A stretch of DNA of 64,000 nt. Source: Desulfoscipio geothermicus. GTDB taxonomy: Bacteria > Bacillota > Desulfotomaculia > Desulfotomaculales > Desulfallaceae. This document shows positions 25,814-34,613 of this stretch, piece after piece (the first letter of the stretch is position 1; each line of letters begins with the position of its first letter). Made by a program: the position numbers and the translations under genes. The notes below the pieces were generated by a model. It was not told the origin of the DNA. It did not search any database and worked only from the letters and a program-made list of their open reading frames with translations. The DNA is taken from positions 1 through 64,000 of the forward strand of contig JAENYS010000011.1 of NCBI GenBank assembly GCA_016841645.1. Direction: 5' to 3'.

Positions 25814-27568
25814 ATGCCTGGCGAATGTGATAGTAATACTTATCACAAGAAAGAGGTCTGGTATAAATACATGGGAACTGCAAAGCTTAAAATCGAAGAC
25901 ATTATTGACTCATCAAGCAATGCGGTGCTGGCTGTGAACAATGAGGGCGTGATTATTTATTGCAATCACCAGGTAGAGAAATTTCTTGGACTACCGGTCC
26001 GACTAATCAAAGGGCAGCCTGTACACAAATATTTTCCGGAAACTGGGCTGCAAGATGTAATATTGGATGGCAAACCGTACTTGGGCCGCGAGTTTATAAT
26101 TAACCAGGGCACATACCTCTCAAATTGCAGTCCGATTATCAGCAAGGGCAAAATCGTGGGAGCTGTAGCTGATATTCAAGTTAAAACCGAAACACAGAAT
26201 GTAGAAAATGTAAATGAATACCAAGAAACCTTGGTCAATGTCCTGGAACTATCCAACGATGGTATAATTGTTGTTGATAGAGACTATATAATTACAATGG
26301 TTAACCAGCCTTTTGCAGGCCTTTTTAATAAGAGAGTTCAGGATATGGTAGGTCAACATGTACAAAAGATATATAAAGGAATACCTATATTCACACGATC
26401 ATTAGAGGACGGAGAGACCGATTACGGCTACGTAACTACCATAAATGGCAATGAGATAATAGCTAACCGGATGCCCATAAAAAAAGATGGACAAATTGTA
26501 GGTGCGCTAGGTATAGTAGCATTTAAGTCCACAGCGGATTCACAGGTCCTGACCACAAAAACTCAAAAACAGCGCAGTCAACAGGACTGCTGCCGGGAGG
26601 AACTGGCTTGTACGATTCGGACTACTTCTCTTTGCGACCGAATTATTGGGCGAAGCCCAGGATTTATTGCACTTAAAGAAACAGTTAAAAGGGTAGCCCA
26701 AAGCAACTCTACTGTTCTGCTTAGAGGAGAAAGCGGCACAGGAAAGGAACTGTTTGCCAGGGCCATCCATAGTGAAAGCGGTCGCGGTCAAGGGCCTTTT
26801 GTCCGGGTAAACTGTGCCGCAATTCCCGAGACCCTCCTTGAATCAGAATTGTTTGGTTATAATGATGGTGCTTTCACCGGGGCCCAGAAGGGCGGGCATA
26901 TGGGTAAATTTGAGTTTGCAGACAAAGGGGTAATATTTCTTGATGAAATCGGGGATATGCCCCTGATGATGCAGGCTAAACTGCTGCGCGTGCTTCAGGA
27001 AAAAGAGATTGAACGTCTCGGAGATACCAAAACCCGCAAGGTGGATGTGCGTGTTATTGCTGCTACCAACCGCAACCTTGAAGATATGATTGTAAGTGGG
27101 GAGTTTCGTGAGGACCTTTATTACCGAATTAATGTAGTCACTTTGAATATATCGCCCCTTCGCAGTAGGTTAGAAGATCTTGAACTGCTTTTGGATTATT
27201 TTATCCAGCGATTTAATAACGAATTTGGCCTGCAGGTCATCGGGGCGGATAATGAAGTTATTGAAATATTAAAAAATCAACGCTGGCCGGGTAATCTCCG
27301 TGAACTTGAAAATGTTATTGAAAGAGCCTTTAACATTATAGACGGTGATATCATTCATAAGGAGCACTTGCCTCTCTATATGCAAAATAATCATAAGCTT
27401 AAGGGGAAAAGCCGCAAAGGCGGTCTATCAAAGCTGGTAGAAGATATTGAGAGGGAAGCCATTATTGATGCTTTAGAAGCCTGTGCAGGCAATAAAAACC
27501 GGACTGCTGCTATGCTGGGTATTTCCCGGGCCGGTCTGTATAAAAAGTTAAACCGGTACAAAATATAG
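25814..27568 (+). CDS. PAS-domain sigma-54-dependent transcriptional activator
   Basis: This protein of about 584 residues has two PAS-like sensor domains (around residues 25-120 and 140-235), a central AAA+ domain with Walker A GESGTGKE, the sigma-54 contact loop GAFTGA and Walker B VIFLDEIGDM, and a C-terminal Fis-type helix-turn-helix (NRTAAMLGISRAGLYKKL). It should open sigma-54 promoters in response to a small-molecule or redox signal. Matching sites upstream of this gene and of the CoA-transferase gene suggest that it controls the latter and itself. The start may instead be the ATG at 25871, just before the first PAS domain. Confidence 0.9.
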   Translation: MPGECDSNTYHKKEVWYKYMGTAKLKIEDIIDSSSNAVLAVNNEGVIIYCNHQVEKFLGLPVRLIKGQPVHKYFPETGLQDVILDGKPYLGREFIINQGTYLSNCSPIISKGKIVGAVADIQVKTETQNVENVNEYQETLVNVLELSNDGIIVVDRDYIITMVNQPFAGLFNKRVQDMVGQHVQKIYKGIPIFTRSLEDGETDYGYVTTINGNEIIANRMPIKKDGQIVGALGIVAFKSTADSQVLTTKTQKQRSQQDCCREELACTIRTTSLCDRIIGRSPGFIALKETVKRVAQSNSTVLLRGESGTGKELFARAIHSESGRGQGPFVRVNCAAIPETLLESELFGYNDGAFTGAQKGGHMGKFEFADKGVIFLDEIGDMPLMMQAKLLRVLQEKEIERLGDTKTRKVDVRVIAATNRNLEDMIVSGEFREDLYYRINVVTLNISPLRSRLEDLELLLDYFIQRFNNEFGLQVIGADNEVIEILKNQRWPGNLRELENVIERAFNIIDGDIIHKEHLPLYMQNNHKLKGKSRKGGLSKLVEDIEREAIIDALEACAGNKNRTAAMLGISRAGLYKKLNRYKI

Positions 27569-27599
27569 GTAATATATTTTATTAAAGTTCGCAAGGCAA

Positions 27600-27634
27600 A
27601 AAACCGCTGGTGAGGATTTTCCCAGCGGTTTTGT
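27600..27634 (+). terminator. Intrinsic terminator of the PAS-sigma54 activator gene
   Basis: AAAACCGCTGG and CCAGCGGTTTT pair across an 11-base loop, followed by GT and A/T-rich sequence. Confidence 0.8.
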
Positions 27635-27695
27635 CATAAATATTTGGGCAGGATAATGTTTATTATAAGCTTTGGGTTTAAGAGAGGGTGAGGGT

Positions 27696-28607
27696 ATGCA
27701 GTCAAAATATGTACCCTGTTATCATAAAATACTAACCAATAAAATATTGCAGAAAAAAGTTGAGCAGGCTCGTCAACACCTAACCAATTGTAATCTGTGC
27801 CCACATAATTGTGCCGTGAACCGCAAAGAAAAACATGGGTTTTGCCGGGCTACGGATAAGGTTGTGCTATCTAGTTACGGCCCGCATATGGGGGAAGAGC
27901 CATCATTGGTTGGTAGACATGGTTCAGGCACTATTTTTTTTGGTTACTGTAATATGCGTTGTGTTTATTGCCAGAACTGTGAGCTAAGTTTTGGTGGTGA
28001 AGGAGAGCCGGTCACCAATGTCGAGTTGGCAGAAATTATGTTGGAACTACAGAACTTCTATAAGTGCCACAATATTAACCTGGTAACCCCGACCCATTTT
28101 GTGCCTAACATTTTAGAGGCGGTGCTGCTAGCGGCAGAGAGAGGCTTAATGCTCCCTCTTGTTTATAACTGTGGCGGTTATGAAAAACTGGAAACTCTGA
28201 AACTGCTGGAAAATGTCATAGACATCTACATGCCGGATTTTAAATATAACCAGTTTGAACGGGGTAGAAAATATTCAGGAATAAAGGATTACCCGGCCAT
28301 CGTTAAAAAGTCGCTTAAAGAAATGGACCGCCAGGTGGGAGGTTTGAAAATAGATAAGCAGGGAATTGCTTATCGGGGTCTTTTGATCCGGCATTTAGTA
28401 ATGCCGGGGGGAGTGGAGGATACCAAAGAAATATTAAAGTTCATCAAAGAAGCATTATCACCGGACTGCCTGGTCAATTTAATGAAGCAATATTTTCCTG
28501 CTCACCAGGCATATCAGTTTGAAGAATTATCCCGGAGGCTCAGCTATAATGAATACCAAAAAGCGTTGGCATATGCTAGAACACTGGGGGTGAACTTGGT
28601 AGGATAA
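27696..28607 (+). CDS. Radical SAM protein related to pyruvate formate-lyase activating enzyme
   Basis: This protein of about 303 residues has the radical-SAM cluster motif CNMRCVYCQN and an upstream cysteine motif CNLCPHNCAVNR. Together these define the group annotated as PflA-like/AmmeMemoRadiSam-related activases. GYCNMRC, LVTPTHFVP, YNCGGYE and MPDFKY are family features. It should cleave SAM reductively; the target is unknown and no glycyl-radical enzyme is nearby. The ATG at 27696 follows GAGAGGGTGAGGG. The upstream TTG lies before this site. Confidence 0.88.
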   Translation: MQSKYVPCYHKILTNKILQKKVEQARQHLTNCNLCPHNCAVNRKEKHGFCRATDKVVLSSYGPHMGEEPSLVGRHGSGTIFFGYCNMRCVYCQNCELSFGGEGEPVTNVELAEIMLELQNFYKCHNINLVTPTHFVPNILEAVLLAAERGLMLPLVYNCGGYEKLETLKLLENVIDIYMPDFKYNQFERGRKYSGIKDYPAIVKKSLKEMDRQVGGLKIDKQGIAYRGLLIRHLVMPGGVEDTKEILKFIKEALSPDCLVNLMKQYFPAHQAYQFEELSRRLSYNEYQKALAYARTLGVNLVG

Positions 28608-28682
28608 GTGTATGTATGTTGAAAAATACGTTTTGGTAAGCTTATCCGATAAAACAATTTAAAACATAACGGAGTGGTGCTA

Positions 28683-29342
28683 ATGGAAAATAAAATGTAC
28701 AAAGACAGAGTTGATGCCGGGCAAGTCCTGGCTCGAATTTTAAAAAAAAAGGAAATTGTAGATGGCATTATCATGGCCATACCAAGAGGGGGGGTAGTAT
28801 TAGCGGATCAGGTGTCTAAGGTACTCAACCTTCCGTTAGATATCATTATTCCCAGAAAAATTGGTGCATCCTATAATCCGGAAGTCGCCATAGGGGCAGT
28901 TACCCAGGATGGAACAGTTTTTTTAACTGAAAATAAACAATTGTTGCAGTTTGCAGGTAAAGGTTCCATAAAGAATATCGTCGAGCAAGAATTAAATGAA
29001 ATAAAAAGAAGAATGCTTGAATATCGCGGTAATACAAGTTATCCGGACTATACGGGAAAAGCAGTGATTATTATTGATGATGGCATAGCCACTGGTTTTA
29101 CCACCCGGGCAGCCATTATGTCTATAAAAAAAATATTTAAACCGCATAAAACCATACTGGCTGTACCGGTGGCACCGGTTGATGTAATTGAAAAGCTAGG
29201 TGCAGAGGTGGATGAAATTGTATGCCCCCTGGTGCCGGAGCCTTTTTATGCAGTCGGGCAGTTTTATGAAAACTTTGACCAGGTAACCGATGAAGAAGTT
29301 ATACAAATTTTGCATAAAAGAGGGGGCGAATGGAAAACTTAA
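28683..29342 (+). CDS. Phosphoribosyltransferase-domain protein
   Basis: This type I phosphoribosyltransferase-fold protein of about 219 residues has the PRPP motif VIIIDDGIATGFTTRAA near residue 120 and the N-terminal IPRGGVVLADQV with PRKIGA. It resembles the predicted phosphoribosyltransferases often fused to or near erythromycin esterase and dienelactone hydrolase genes rather than a defined purine or pyrimidine enzyme. The substrate is unknown. ATG at 28683 is chosen after CGGAGTGG. The next gene starts 18 bp downstream, so they are probably co-transcribed. Confidence 0.85.
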   Translation: MENKMYKDRVDAGQVLARILKKKEIVDGIIMAIPRGGVVLADQVSKVLNLPLDIIIPRKIGASYNPEVAIGAVTQDGTVFLTENKQLLQFAGKGSIKNIVEQELNEIKRRMLEYRGNTSYPDYTGKAVIIIDDGIATGFTTRAAIMSIKKIFKPHKTILAVPVAPVDVIEKLGAEVDEIVCPLVPEPFYAVGQFYENFDQVTDEEVIQILHKRGGEWKT

Positions 29343-29360
29343 TACCGGAGGTGTTTAAAT

Positions 29361-29591
29361 TTGCTTACAATAGCGTTGGATGATGATCTGAGCAGGTTAC
29401 GCGATGATTTTGTAAAAGAAGGCTTTAATGTAGTGGATAAAACAATGATTGATCACGCTGATGCAATCATTATATCGGGTATGGAAAACAATTTTATGGA
29501 CATACAGGATATTAGAACAGACAAGAAGGTTATCGACGCTAGTGGTAAAAGTGTCAGGGAGATTGCCGATACGCTTCGCGGGTTTATGTAA
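29361..29591 (+). CDS. UPF0180/YkuS family protein
   Basis: This 76-residue protein resembles the UPF0180 (YkuS) family found in many Firmicutes, with an N-terminal LTIALDDDLSRLRDDF, central HADAIIISGMENNFM and C-terminal KKVIDASGKSVREI. The pattern looks like a small Rossmann-like fold. Function is unknown. It starts with TTG behind GGAGG and directly follows the phosphoribosyltransferase gene; a terminator follows, so the two form an operon. Confidence 0.8.
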   Translation: MLTIALDDDLSRLRDDFVKEGFNVVDKTMIDHADAIIISGMENNFMDIQDIRTDKKVIDASGKSVREIADTLRGFM

Positions 29592-29610
29592 AAGTTATGT
29601 AAACAATAAT

Positions 29611-29652
29611 AGAACAGCCCGGCAGGTTAAAAACTGCGGGCTGTTCTTAGTT
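29611..29652 (+). terminator. Intrinsic terminator of the phosphoribosyltransferase operon
   Basis: AGAACAGCCCG and CGGGCTGTTCT pair and are followed by a T-rich run. Confidence 0.85.
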
Positions 29653-29791
29653 TTATGCGTCTTAAGTTTTGCTTGCCTCAGAGCGCAAATTGAGAGGGGG
29701 TTAGAGCGGGTAAAAAAGCCTGTTGTAATAGTTATAAATCCACTAATAATGGCCCATATTAAGACAAAACCTAAATCCAAGGAGTTTATCT

Positions 29792-31219
29792 ATGAAGCAA
29801 AGTAATGGTTTATCTGCATGGCAGCTGACCATGCTGGCCCTTGGAACTGTAGTTGGCGGTTCCTTTTTTTTAGGCACCTCAATAGCTATTAAAGCGGCCG
29901 GCCCGGCTATCCTGCTGGTCTTTATTTTGGGGGGTAGCTTAGTTTATGTGATTTTAACGGCTCTCTCCGAAATGACGGTGGCCGATCCCAAGCCCGGCTC
30001 TTTTAGAACCTATTCAGAACAATTATACGGACCGTGGCTTGGGTTTTTGGTGGGCTGGGTCTATTGGACGGGCTTAGTTCTGGGCATATCCAGTGAAGCA
30101 GCGGCCGCATCAATCTTTTTGCAGGCCTGGATACCACAAGTGCCAATTCTTGTATTAGCGAGTTTAATCATAGTTGCAGTCACTCTGTTAAATTTACTTG
30201 GGGCAAGGCAATTAAGCAACCTGGAAGGTGGCCTGGCGGCCATCAAACTGAGTGCTTTAATAGGCTTTATCGGTCTGGCTGCGGCTCTGATAATTGGACT
30301 AATCCCGCACAAGGTTCCTGTTGGACTGGGCGTTCTGACCATGGAGCCGCTTATTCCGGGAGGTATCGCAGGGGTCGCGGGAAGTATGTTAATTGTGCTT
30401 TTTAGCTATGCCGGTTTTGAAGTGCTGGGGTTAGCTGCTTCAGAAGCCCGGACACCTCATAAAACCATACCAAGGGCTATAAAGTATACAGTTATCGGCC
30501 TGGTTGGCTTATATTGTACCGCGATTGCCACACTACTCCCGCTCACTCGGACGGGAACCCTCACCGCAGATGTAAGTCCTATGGTGGCAGCTTTAAGCGC
30601 CGGTGGTTTGAGCTGGGCTGTCGGTTCCATGAATATAATATTAGTTACGGCCATCCTTTCAACTATGTTAGCCTCTGTTTTTGGCTTGGGTAGAATGATC
30701 TGGTCGCTGGCCCATGCGGGACAAGCACCTTCTTTTTTAATAGACCGCGGTGGTATACCCCGGCGTGGCATCATTTTCTCCGGTGCCGCTATGTTGGTTT
30801 CTTTGGGCATGGGCTATATATTGCCTGAACAAATTTATATCTTTTTGATCAGTGCCGGTGGTTTTTCTCTTTTATTTGCCTATTTAATAATTTTAGCCAC
30901 CCATTATCGTTACAGAAAAACGAATGGATGTCCCCCCCAGGGCAATTGTCAATTGGCCGGTTTTCCTTATAGCTCGATATTTGCTATTGCAGGCCTGGTA
31001 ATTGCCATTGTTACCATGCCACTTATCCCCGGACAGGGCTCGGGCCTGTATGTTGGGCTAATACTCACAACCTTTTACTTAATCATTTATTATATCTTTA
31101 AAGTGTTGCCCGGCAAAATGCTTGCTCGAACAACTGTATACGCAAAACCTTTACCCGAAAATGTTTCTCTCAAAGATGGTCAAGCAGAAAGGCGTAAGCA
31201 GGACAACAGGAATAATTAG
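29792..31219 (+). CDS. APC superfamily amino acid permease
   Basis: This 475-residue membrane protein has about twelve hydrophobic segments and the APC consensus in helix 1 (ALGTVVGGSFFLGTSIAIK), where the unwound Gly-rich region binds the substrate's amino and carboxyl groups. FSYAGFEVLGLAASEARTP in helix 6 and the following loop are also typical. It probably imports an amino acid by proton symport; specificity cannot be told. The C-terminal tail is hydrophilic. AAGGAG precedes the ATG. It converges with a decayed alkD fragment, whose end overlaps its stop codon. Confidence 0.88.
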   Translation: MKQSNGLSAWQLTMLALGTVVGGSFFLGTSIAIKAAGPAILLVFILGGSLVYVILTALSEMTVADPKPGSFRTYSEQLYGPWLGFLVGWVYWTGLVLGISSEAAAASIFLQAWIPQVPILVLASLIIVAVTLLNLLGARQLSNLEGGLAAIKLSALIGFIGLAAALIIGLIPHKVPVGLGVLTMEPLIPGGIAGVAGSMLIVLFSYAGFEVLGLAASEARTPHKTIPRAIKYTVIGLVGLYCTAIATLLPLTRTGTLTADVSPMVAALSAGGLSWAVGSMNIILVTAILSTMLASVFGLGRMIWSLAHAGQAPSFLIDRGGIPRRGIIFSGAAMLVSLGMGYILPEQIYIFLISAGGFSLLFAYLIILATHYRYRKTNGCPPQGNCQLAGFPYSSIFAIAGLVIAIVTMPLIPGQGSGLYVGLILTTFYLIIYYIFKVLPGKMLARTTVYAKPLPENVSLKDGQAERRKQDNRNN

Positions 31220-31229
31220 TGCATATATA

Positions 31230-31374
31230 TTCCGGTTGGGCACAGTAACCCCGATGAATATATCTCCTGAACCATAACCGCCGGGATAAACCTTAAAATA
31301 CCTTGACAAAAATTCAGCTTTATCTTTGTCGGTAACTGCTGCAGCTCATCTTTTATTGTTTGAACATAGTCCAT
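31230..31374 (-). pseudogene. Decayed N-terminal fragment of an AlkD-like DNA alkylation repair gene
   Basis: After a GGAGGG site the minus strand starts MDYVQTIKDELQQL. After a frameshift near 31322 it continues AEFLSRYFKVYPGGYGSGD and IFIGVTVPN. This matches the N-terminus of AlkD-type DNA alkylation repair proteins, in which a helix is followed by FKTGPGEYG-like and VGVTVPxxR sequences. The rest of the gene is gone and the frame runs into the permease end. The start overlaps the end of nudC by 29 bp, so it was once the next gene of that operon. Confidence 0.65.
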
Positions 31375-32146
31375 AAATACCCTCCAATAAAAACCACTTG
31401 ATAAGACGCCCGGCGATAGTTTTGTTATTCGGAATATTTACCGGCAGATTAGAGCATGAAAACCAATCTGCAGTTAATAACTCTACATGATCAACTGCAA
31501 TTTTACCTCCAGCGTATTCCGCAGTGAAGCCAATCATAAGAGAGTCTGGAAATGGCCAGGGCTGGCTACCAAAGTATTTTATATTTTTTACTTCAATACC
31601 AACTTCCTCTTTTACCTCCCTATATACACACTCTTCTAAAGTTTCTCCCGGTTCAACAAAGCCGGCCAGCACGCTATAAAAGCTATTGGGGAAATTTATA
31701 TTCCTAGCCAGTAACAGCTTATCTTCTTTAACTACTGCGACTATTACGGCAGGAGATATATGCGGGTAGATAGTAGTACCACAGTTGGGACATTTTCTGG
31801 ATAGTTCACCTGCTTTATTTTCCATTGGGCTGCCGCATTTACCACAGAATTGATTTTTGCGCACCCAATGCATGATTTGATAGGCTCGCCCGGCCATGCC
31901 AAACATATCCTCACAGGATTTATTAAACAATTTTCTTAAACTCATGTAATTAAAGCCATCAGGCAGCGATTGTGGAGCATTTGTAAAATCTGCCGCAAAA
32001 CAAGAGGAGTTATCAAAACTGCCTATATATATTTCTCTCTCTAACTTAATTTCCAATCCCGTTAAATCTTTTTTGTTCGGAATAGCAATAGTATCGTTAT
32101 TAATTTTTACCAGTAATTTGTTATTATAAAATAAAAACCATAGCAT
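31346..32146 (-). CDS. nudC: NAD(+) diphosphatase / RNA deNADding enzyme NudC
   Basis: NudC cleaves NADH to NMNH and AMP and removes NAD caps from RNA. This 266-residue protein has the four-cysteine zinc site CGKCG and CPNCG (residues about 110-128), the Nudix box ending REVKEEVGI, and the NudC signature SQPWPFPDSLM. Length and order are normal. The ATG follows GAGGGTG with a short spacer. The gene is followed by an overlapping alkD relic and preceded by a dispersed repeat. Confidence 0.93.
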   Translation of the reverse strand: MLWFLFYNNKLLVKINNDTIAIPNKKDLTGLEIKLEREIYIGSFDNSSCFAADFTNAPQSLPDGFNYMSLRKLFNKSCEDMFGMAGRAYQIMHWVRKNQFCGKCGSPMENKAGELSRKCPNCGTTIYPHISPAVIVAVVKEDKLLLARNINFPNSFYSVLAGFVEPGETLEECVYREVKEEVGIEVKNIKYFGSQPWPFPDSLMIGFTAEYAGGKIAVDHVELLTADWFSCSNLPVNIPNNKTIAGRLIKWFLLEGIYGLCSNNKR

Positions 32147-32192
32147 ATGTTAATCACCCTCTATATTTTAGCACAAAGTGCCTCGAATAAAG

Positions 32193-32215
32193 GGGTCAGA
32201 CCTTGACATTTGACA
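32193..32215 (+). repeat. Dispersed 23-bp repeat, copy 3
   Basis: Same 23 bp as at 6800 and 11940. Copies 2 and 3 share an additional AAGG/AAAGG on the left. Confidence 0.85.
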
Positions 32216-32231
32216 AGCCGTGTAAATATAA

Positions 32232-32251
32232 CCCCCCCCCCCCCCCCCCCC
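32232..32251 (+). repeat. 20-base poly-C tract
   Basis: Twenty consecutive C, then GCCC, lie between the divergently placed nudC and the downstream end of the flavin reductase gene. The exact length in the assembly may be unreliable. Confidence 0.9.
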
Positions 32252-32314
32252 GCCCATTTAGATTTAGCGGGGGTTCTGTAAACTTGAAAGATAAATGCTT
32301 ATAGTTTAATATTT

Positions 32315-32989
32315 TTATAGCCATCCGTTTTCTTGCCAATATTTATATTCCCAGTTCCAGGCTTCCTGTTGTTTGAGCAAAACAAAACGGAAAAATTCCT
32401 TAAAATGTCGATGGGCTTGGATTTGTTCAGGAAATTCCTGCTTGTTTTCAATTGCCTGGACCAGGGAAAGGCCTAACTCTTTGGCATTTTGCATTAAGGG
32501 GGAGTCAGTACTCAGCAAGCTATCCACTTCAATGCCGTTGGCAATTCGCCCTACACATTGCATGCCAGTATTTATTAGTGTAGCTTCAAGGTATCGGGCA
32601 GTTTCATTTTCACCGGTATTACCGGAGGTAGCCACCACTGCTCCGTATTTTCCAAGTAGTTTTTGACAGTGAATGGTTGGTCCACCCAAACGGTCAACCC
32701 ATACTTTTAATTGGGCTGTTATTTGATAAATATATACCGGGCTTCCTACTACTAATCCGTCTGCGCTCATAATTTTAGCCATCAATGGCTCAAAATCATC
32801 CTTGAGGATACAGTAGCCGACATTATGACACTTACCGCAAGCAATGCAAAAATCCAACTTAATATCGTTTATATTAATAAATTCTGTTTCAGCGCCGGCT
32901 GTACGGGCACTGTTTAATACCTCTTGTACTAATTGTCCGGTACGGCTTTGGGACCTGCGCGGGCTACCGTTCAAACCAATAATTTTCAT
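32315..32989 (-). CDS. NADPH-dependent FMN reductase / flavodoxin-fold protein
   Basis: This 224-residue flavodoxin-like protein of the NADPH-dependent FMN reductase family (COG0655-like) has the FMN phosphate loop GLNGSPRRSQSRTGQLVQ at residues 4-21, then CIACGKCHNVGYCILKDDF with a compact cysteine cluster, VGSPVYIYQITAQLKVWVDR, and ATSGNTGEN. Members of the group with a Cys motif here bind a [4Fe-4S] cluster; the spacing in this protein (CxxCxxxxxxC) is similar but not identical to that of the iron-sulfur flavoproteins. It should be cytosolic. No operon partner is present. Confidence 0.85.
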   Translation of the reverse strand: MKIIGLNGSPRRSQSRTGQLVQEVLNSARTAGAETEFININDIKLDFCIACGKCHNVGYCILKDDFEPLMAKIMSADGLVVGSPVYIYQITAQLKVWVDRLGGPTIHCQKLLGKYGAVVATSGNTGENETARYLEATLINTGMQCVGRIANGIEVDSLLSTDSPLMQNAKELGLSLVQAIENKQEFPEQIQAHRHFKEFFRFVLLKQQEAWNWEYKYWQENGWL

Positions 32990-33072
32990 ATGATTAACAC
33001 CTGCCTATTAAATATTCTATAGTTTATCATTAGTGCTCCCTACATAAATTTACTGGTACAGCTTAACCACCT

Positions 33073-33165
33073 TTAGCCTAACTTCTCAATTTTATGTTTT
33101 CTTATAACTCTACCTTCCAATTCCGTCATATACTCCAGAGTTCCCGTACCCCAGGGTTCCCGCAT
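33073..33165 (-). other. Short open frame resembling a protein C-terminus
   Basis: The minus strand reads MREPWGTGTLEYMTELEGRV and ends IRKHKIEKLG-stop. The composition looks coding, but there is no ribosome site and the upstream frame is closed a few codons before. I do not recognise the family. The remaining 374-bp gap (32990-33363) shows no other feature. Confidence 0.25.
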
Positions 33166-33363
33166 TTTTGAACCCGGATGGTTTGAGCCCAGCTATTAAC
33201 CGTATATGTGTATATTTAAATAGAATCTTCCAATTTCCTTCTCTATGTTAAAAAGTACACGAATAAAAGTAATCAATCCTATCTAAGGACAGAGATGGTT
33301 CTCTTTATATTGATATGGAGAATAAAAAGTCCAAACTTAAACGGCATTGTAGCATGTTAAATT

Positions 33364-34332
33364 TTAAACTTTTATACTAGCTTCGCTCACCGGCATAATA
33401 TTCGGTAGTTGACTTAAATCCTGAACCAATTTAAACATAGCTTTATCCTTTTGCTTTGCCTCTACCATCACATCCAAGTCCAATTGAAAATCCCGCGCCA
33501 TCATTAAAAATTTGTACACGCTATTTGCATCCACATAATCATGGTGGGCGCGAAAGTCAGCCTCGCTTTTGGGACTGGAAACGTGAATTTTAGGCGGCAA
33601 GCCAGTCTCCTGCCAGGTGGCAACAAAGCCGGGGTAAATATCTTCGATGTGGCTAACCTTTTCGTGGTTACAAGCAAAGTGATGTATATCCAACACCATA
33701 GGCAGCTTAAGTTTCTGGCATAAATACAGCGTCTCCCTGGCGGTGTATATTTTATCGTCGTTTTCCAGGGTTATGCGCCTGGCGATATGTTGGGGAATAC
33801 GAGCCCAGTTTTCAACATACTTATTCAGTGAAAACTCTTTGTTGCCATAAGCACCGCCTATATGAGTAATTAACTTTGCTTGGTCATCCAGCCGCATCGC
33901 GTTCAGGAGACTGCAGTGGTGCATCAGGTCGGCAACGGATGCTTGGAAAACATCCTCCCGGGGAGTATTAATCAACGTGAAATGATCGGGGTGAAAGGCG
34001 ATCCTTATTTTATTATGCTTAACAAAGTCCCCAAGCTCTTGCAACGGTAAGTTAAGCTCTGTTATGTAGTCCCAACCGGTTAACCCCGGGTGAGTGGCTA
34101 GTGGAATTATCTTTGAGGAGAAGCGGTATAATTTTACTCCGTTTGCTTGGCAATGCCTTAACAAGCGCAGTGTATTAAACAGGTTTCCCTTAGCAACCCG
34201 CTTTACCTTTTCCATTGCCGCCCCGGGGTCCTGTTGGGCAAGCTGTTGATAATTTTTAAAGGTTACTGCTTTTGAAGGCGAAGCTTGCTCAAGTAATGCG
34301 GACATGGCAACAAATCCAAAACGCACTAGCAT
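33364..34332 (-). CDS. uvsE: UV damage endonuclease UvsE (UVDE)
   Basis: UvsE nicks DNA 5' of UV photoproducts, starting alternative excision repair; it is common in spore formers. This 322-residue TIM-barrel protein has RFGFVAM at the start, YRFSSKIIPLATHP near 70, RIAFHPDHF near 109, THIGGAYGNK near 156, ITLENDDK near 187, DIHHFACNH near 215 and KIHVSSPKSE near 248. These carry the metal-binding His, Glu and Asp residues. The gene stands alone. Downstream sequence shows only relics. Confidence 0.92.
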   Translation of the reverse strand: MLVRFGFVAMSALLEQASPSKAVTFKNYQQLAQQDPGAAMEKVKRVAKGNLFNTLRLLRHCQANGVKLYRFSSKIIPLATHPGLTGWDYITELNLPLQELGDFVKHNKIRIAFHPDHFTLINTPREDVFQASVADLMHHCSLLNAMRLDDQAKLITHIGGAYGNKEFSLNKYVENWARIPQHIARRITLENDDKIYTARETLYLCQKLKLPMVLDIHHFACNHEKVSHIEDIYPGFVATWQETGLPPKIHVSSPKSEADFRAHHDYVDANSVYKFLMMARDFQLDLDVMVEAKQKDKAMFKLVQDLSQLPNIMPVSEASIKV

Positions 34333-34613
34333 AGGGTTTCACCTTATTTAAATTTATTTGCATTATTCTGCCGAATTGCATTACTATCAATCGATAATAT
34401 GTACCGAAGAACGCTATAAAATCCAAGACCAATAGAGTATGAGAGCTGCACAAAATAGTAAAGTTTTCATAAAATGAACCAGAAAGGAGTGGCTTCTTTA
34501 TGAATACAGAGCGGAACCTAGCTTTTGATGCTCTGTTTAGCGATTTTAGAAAAAATTACCCTGATCAATGGCTGAGATGCTGCCAACCACGATAACGCCA
34601 TGCAAAATAACTA

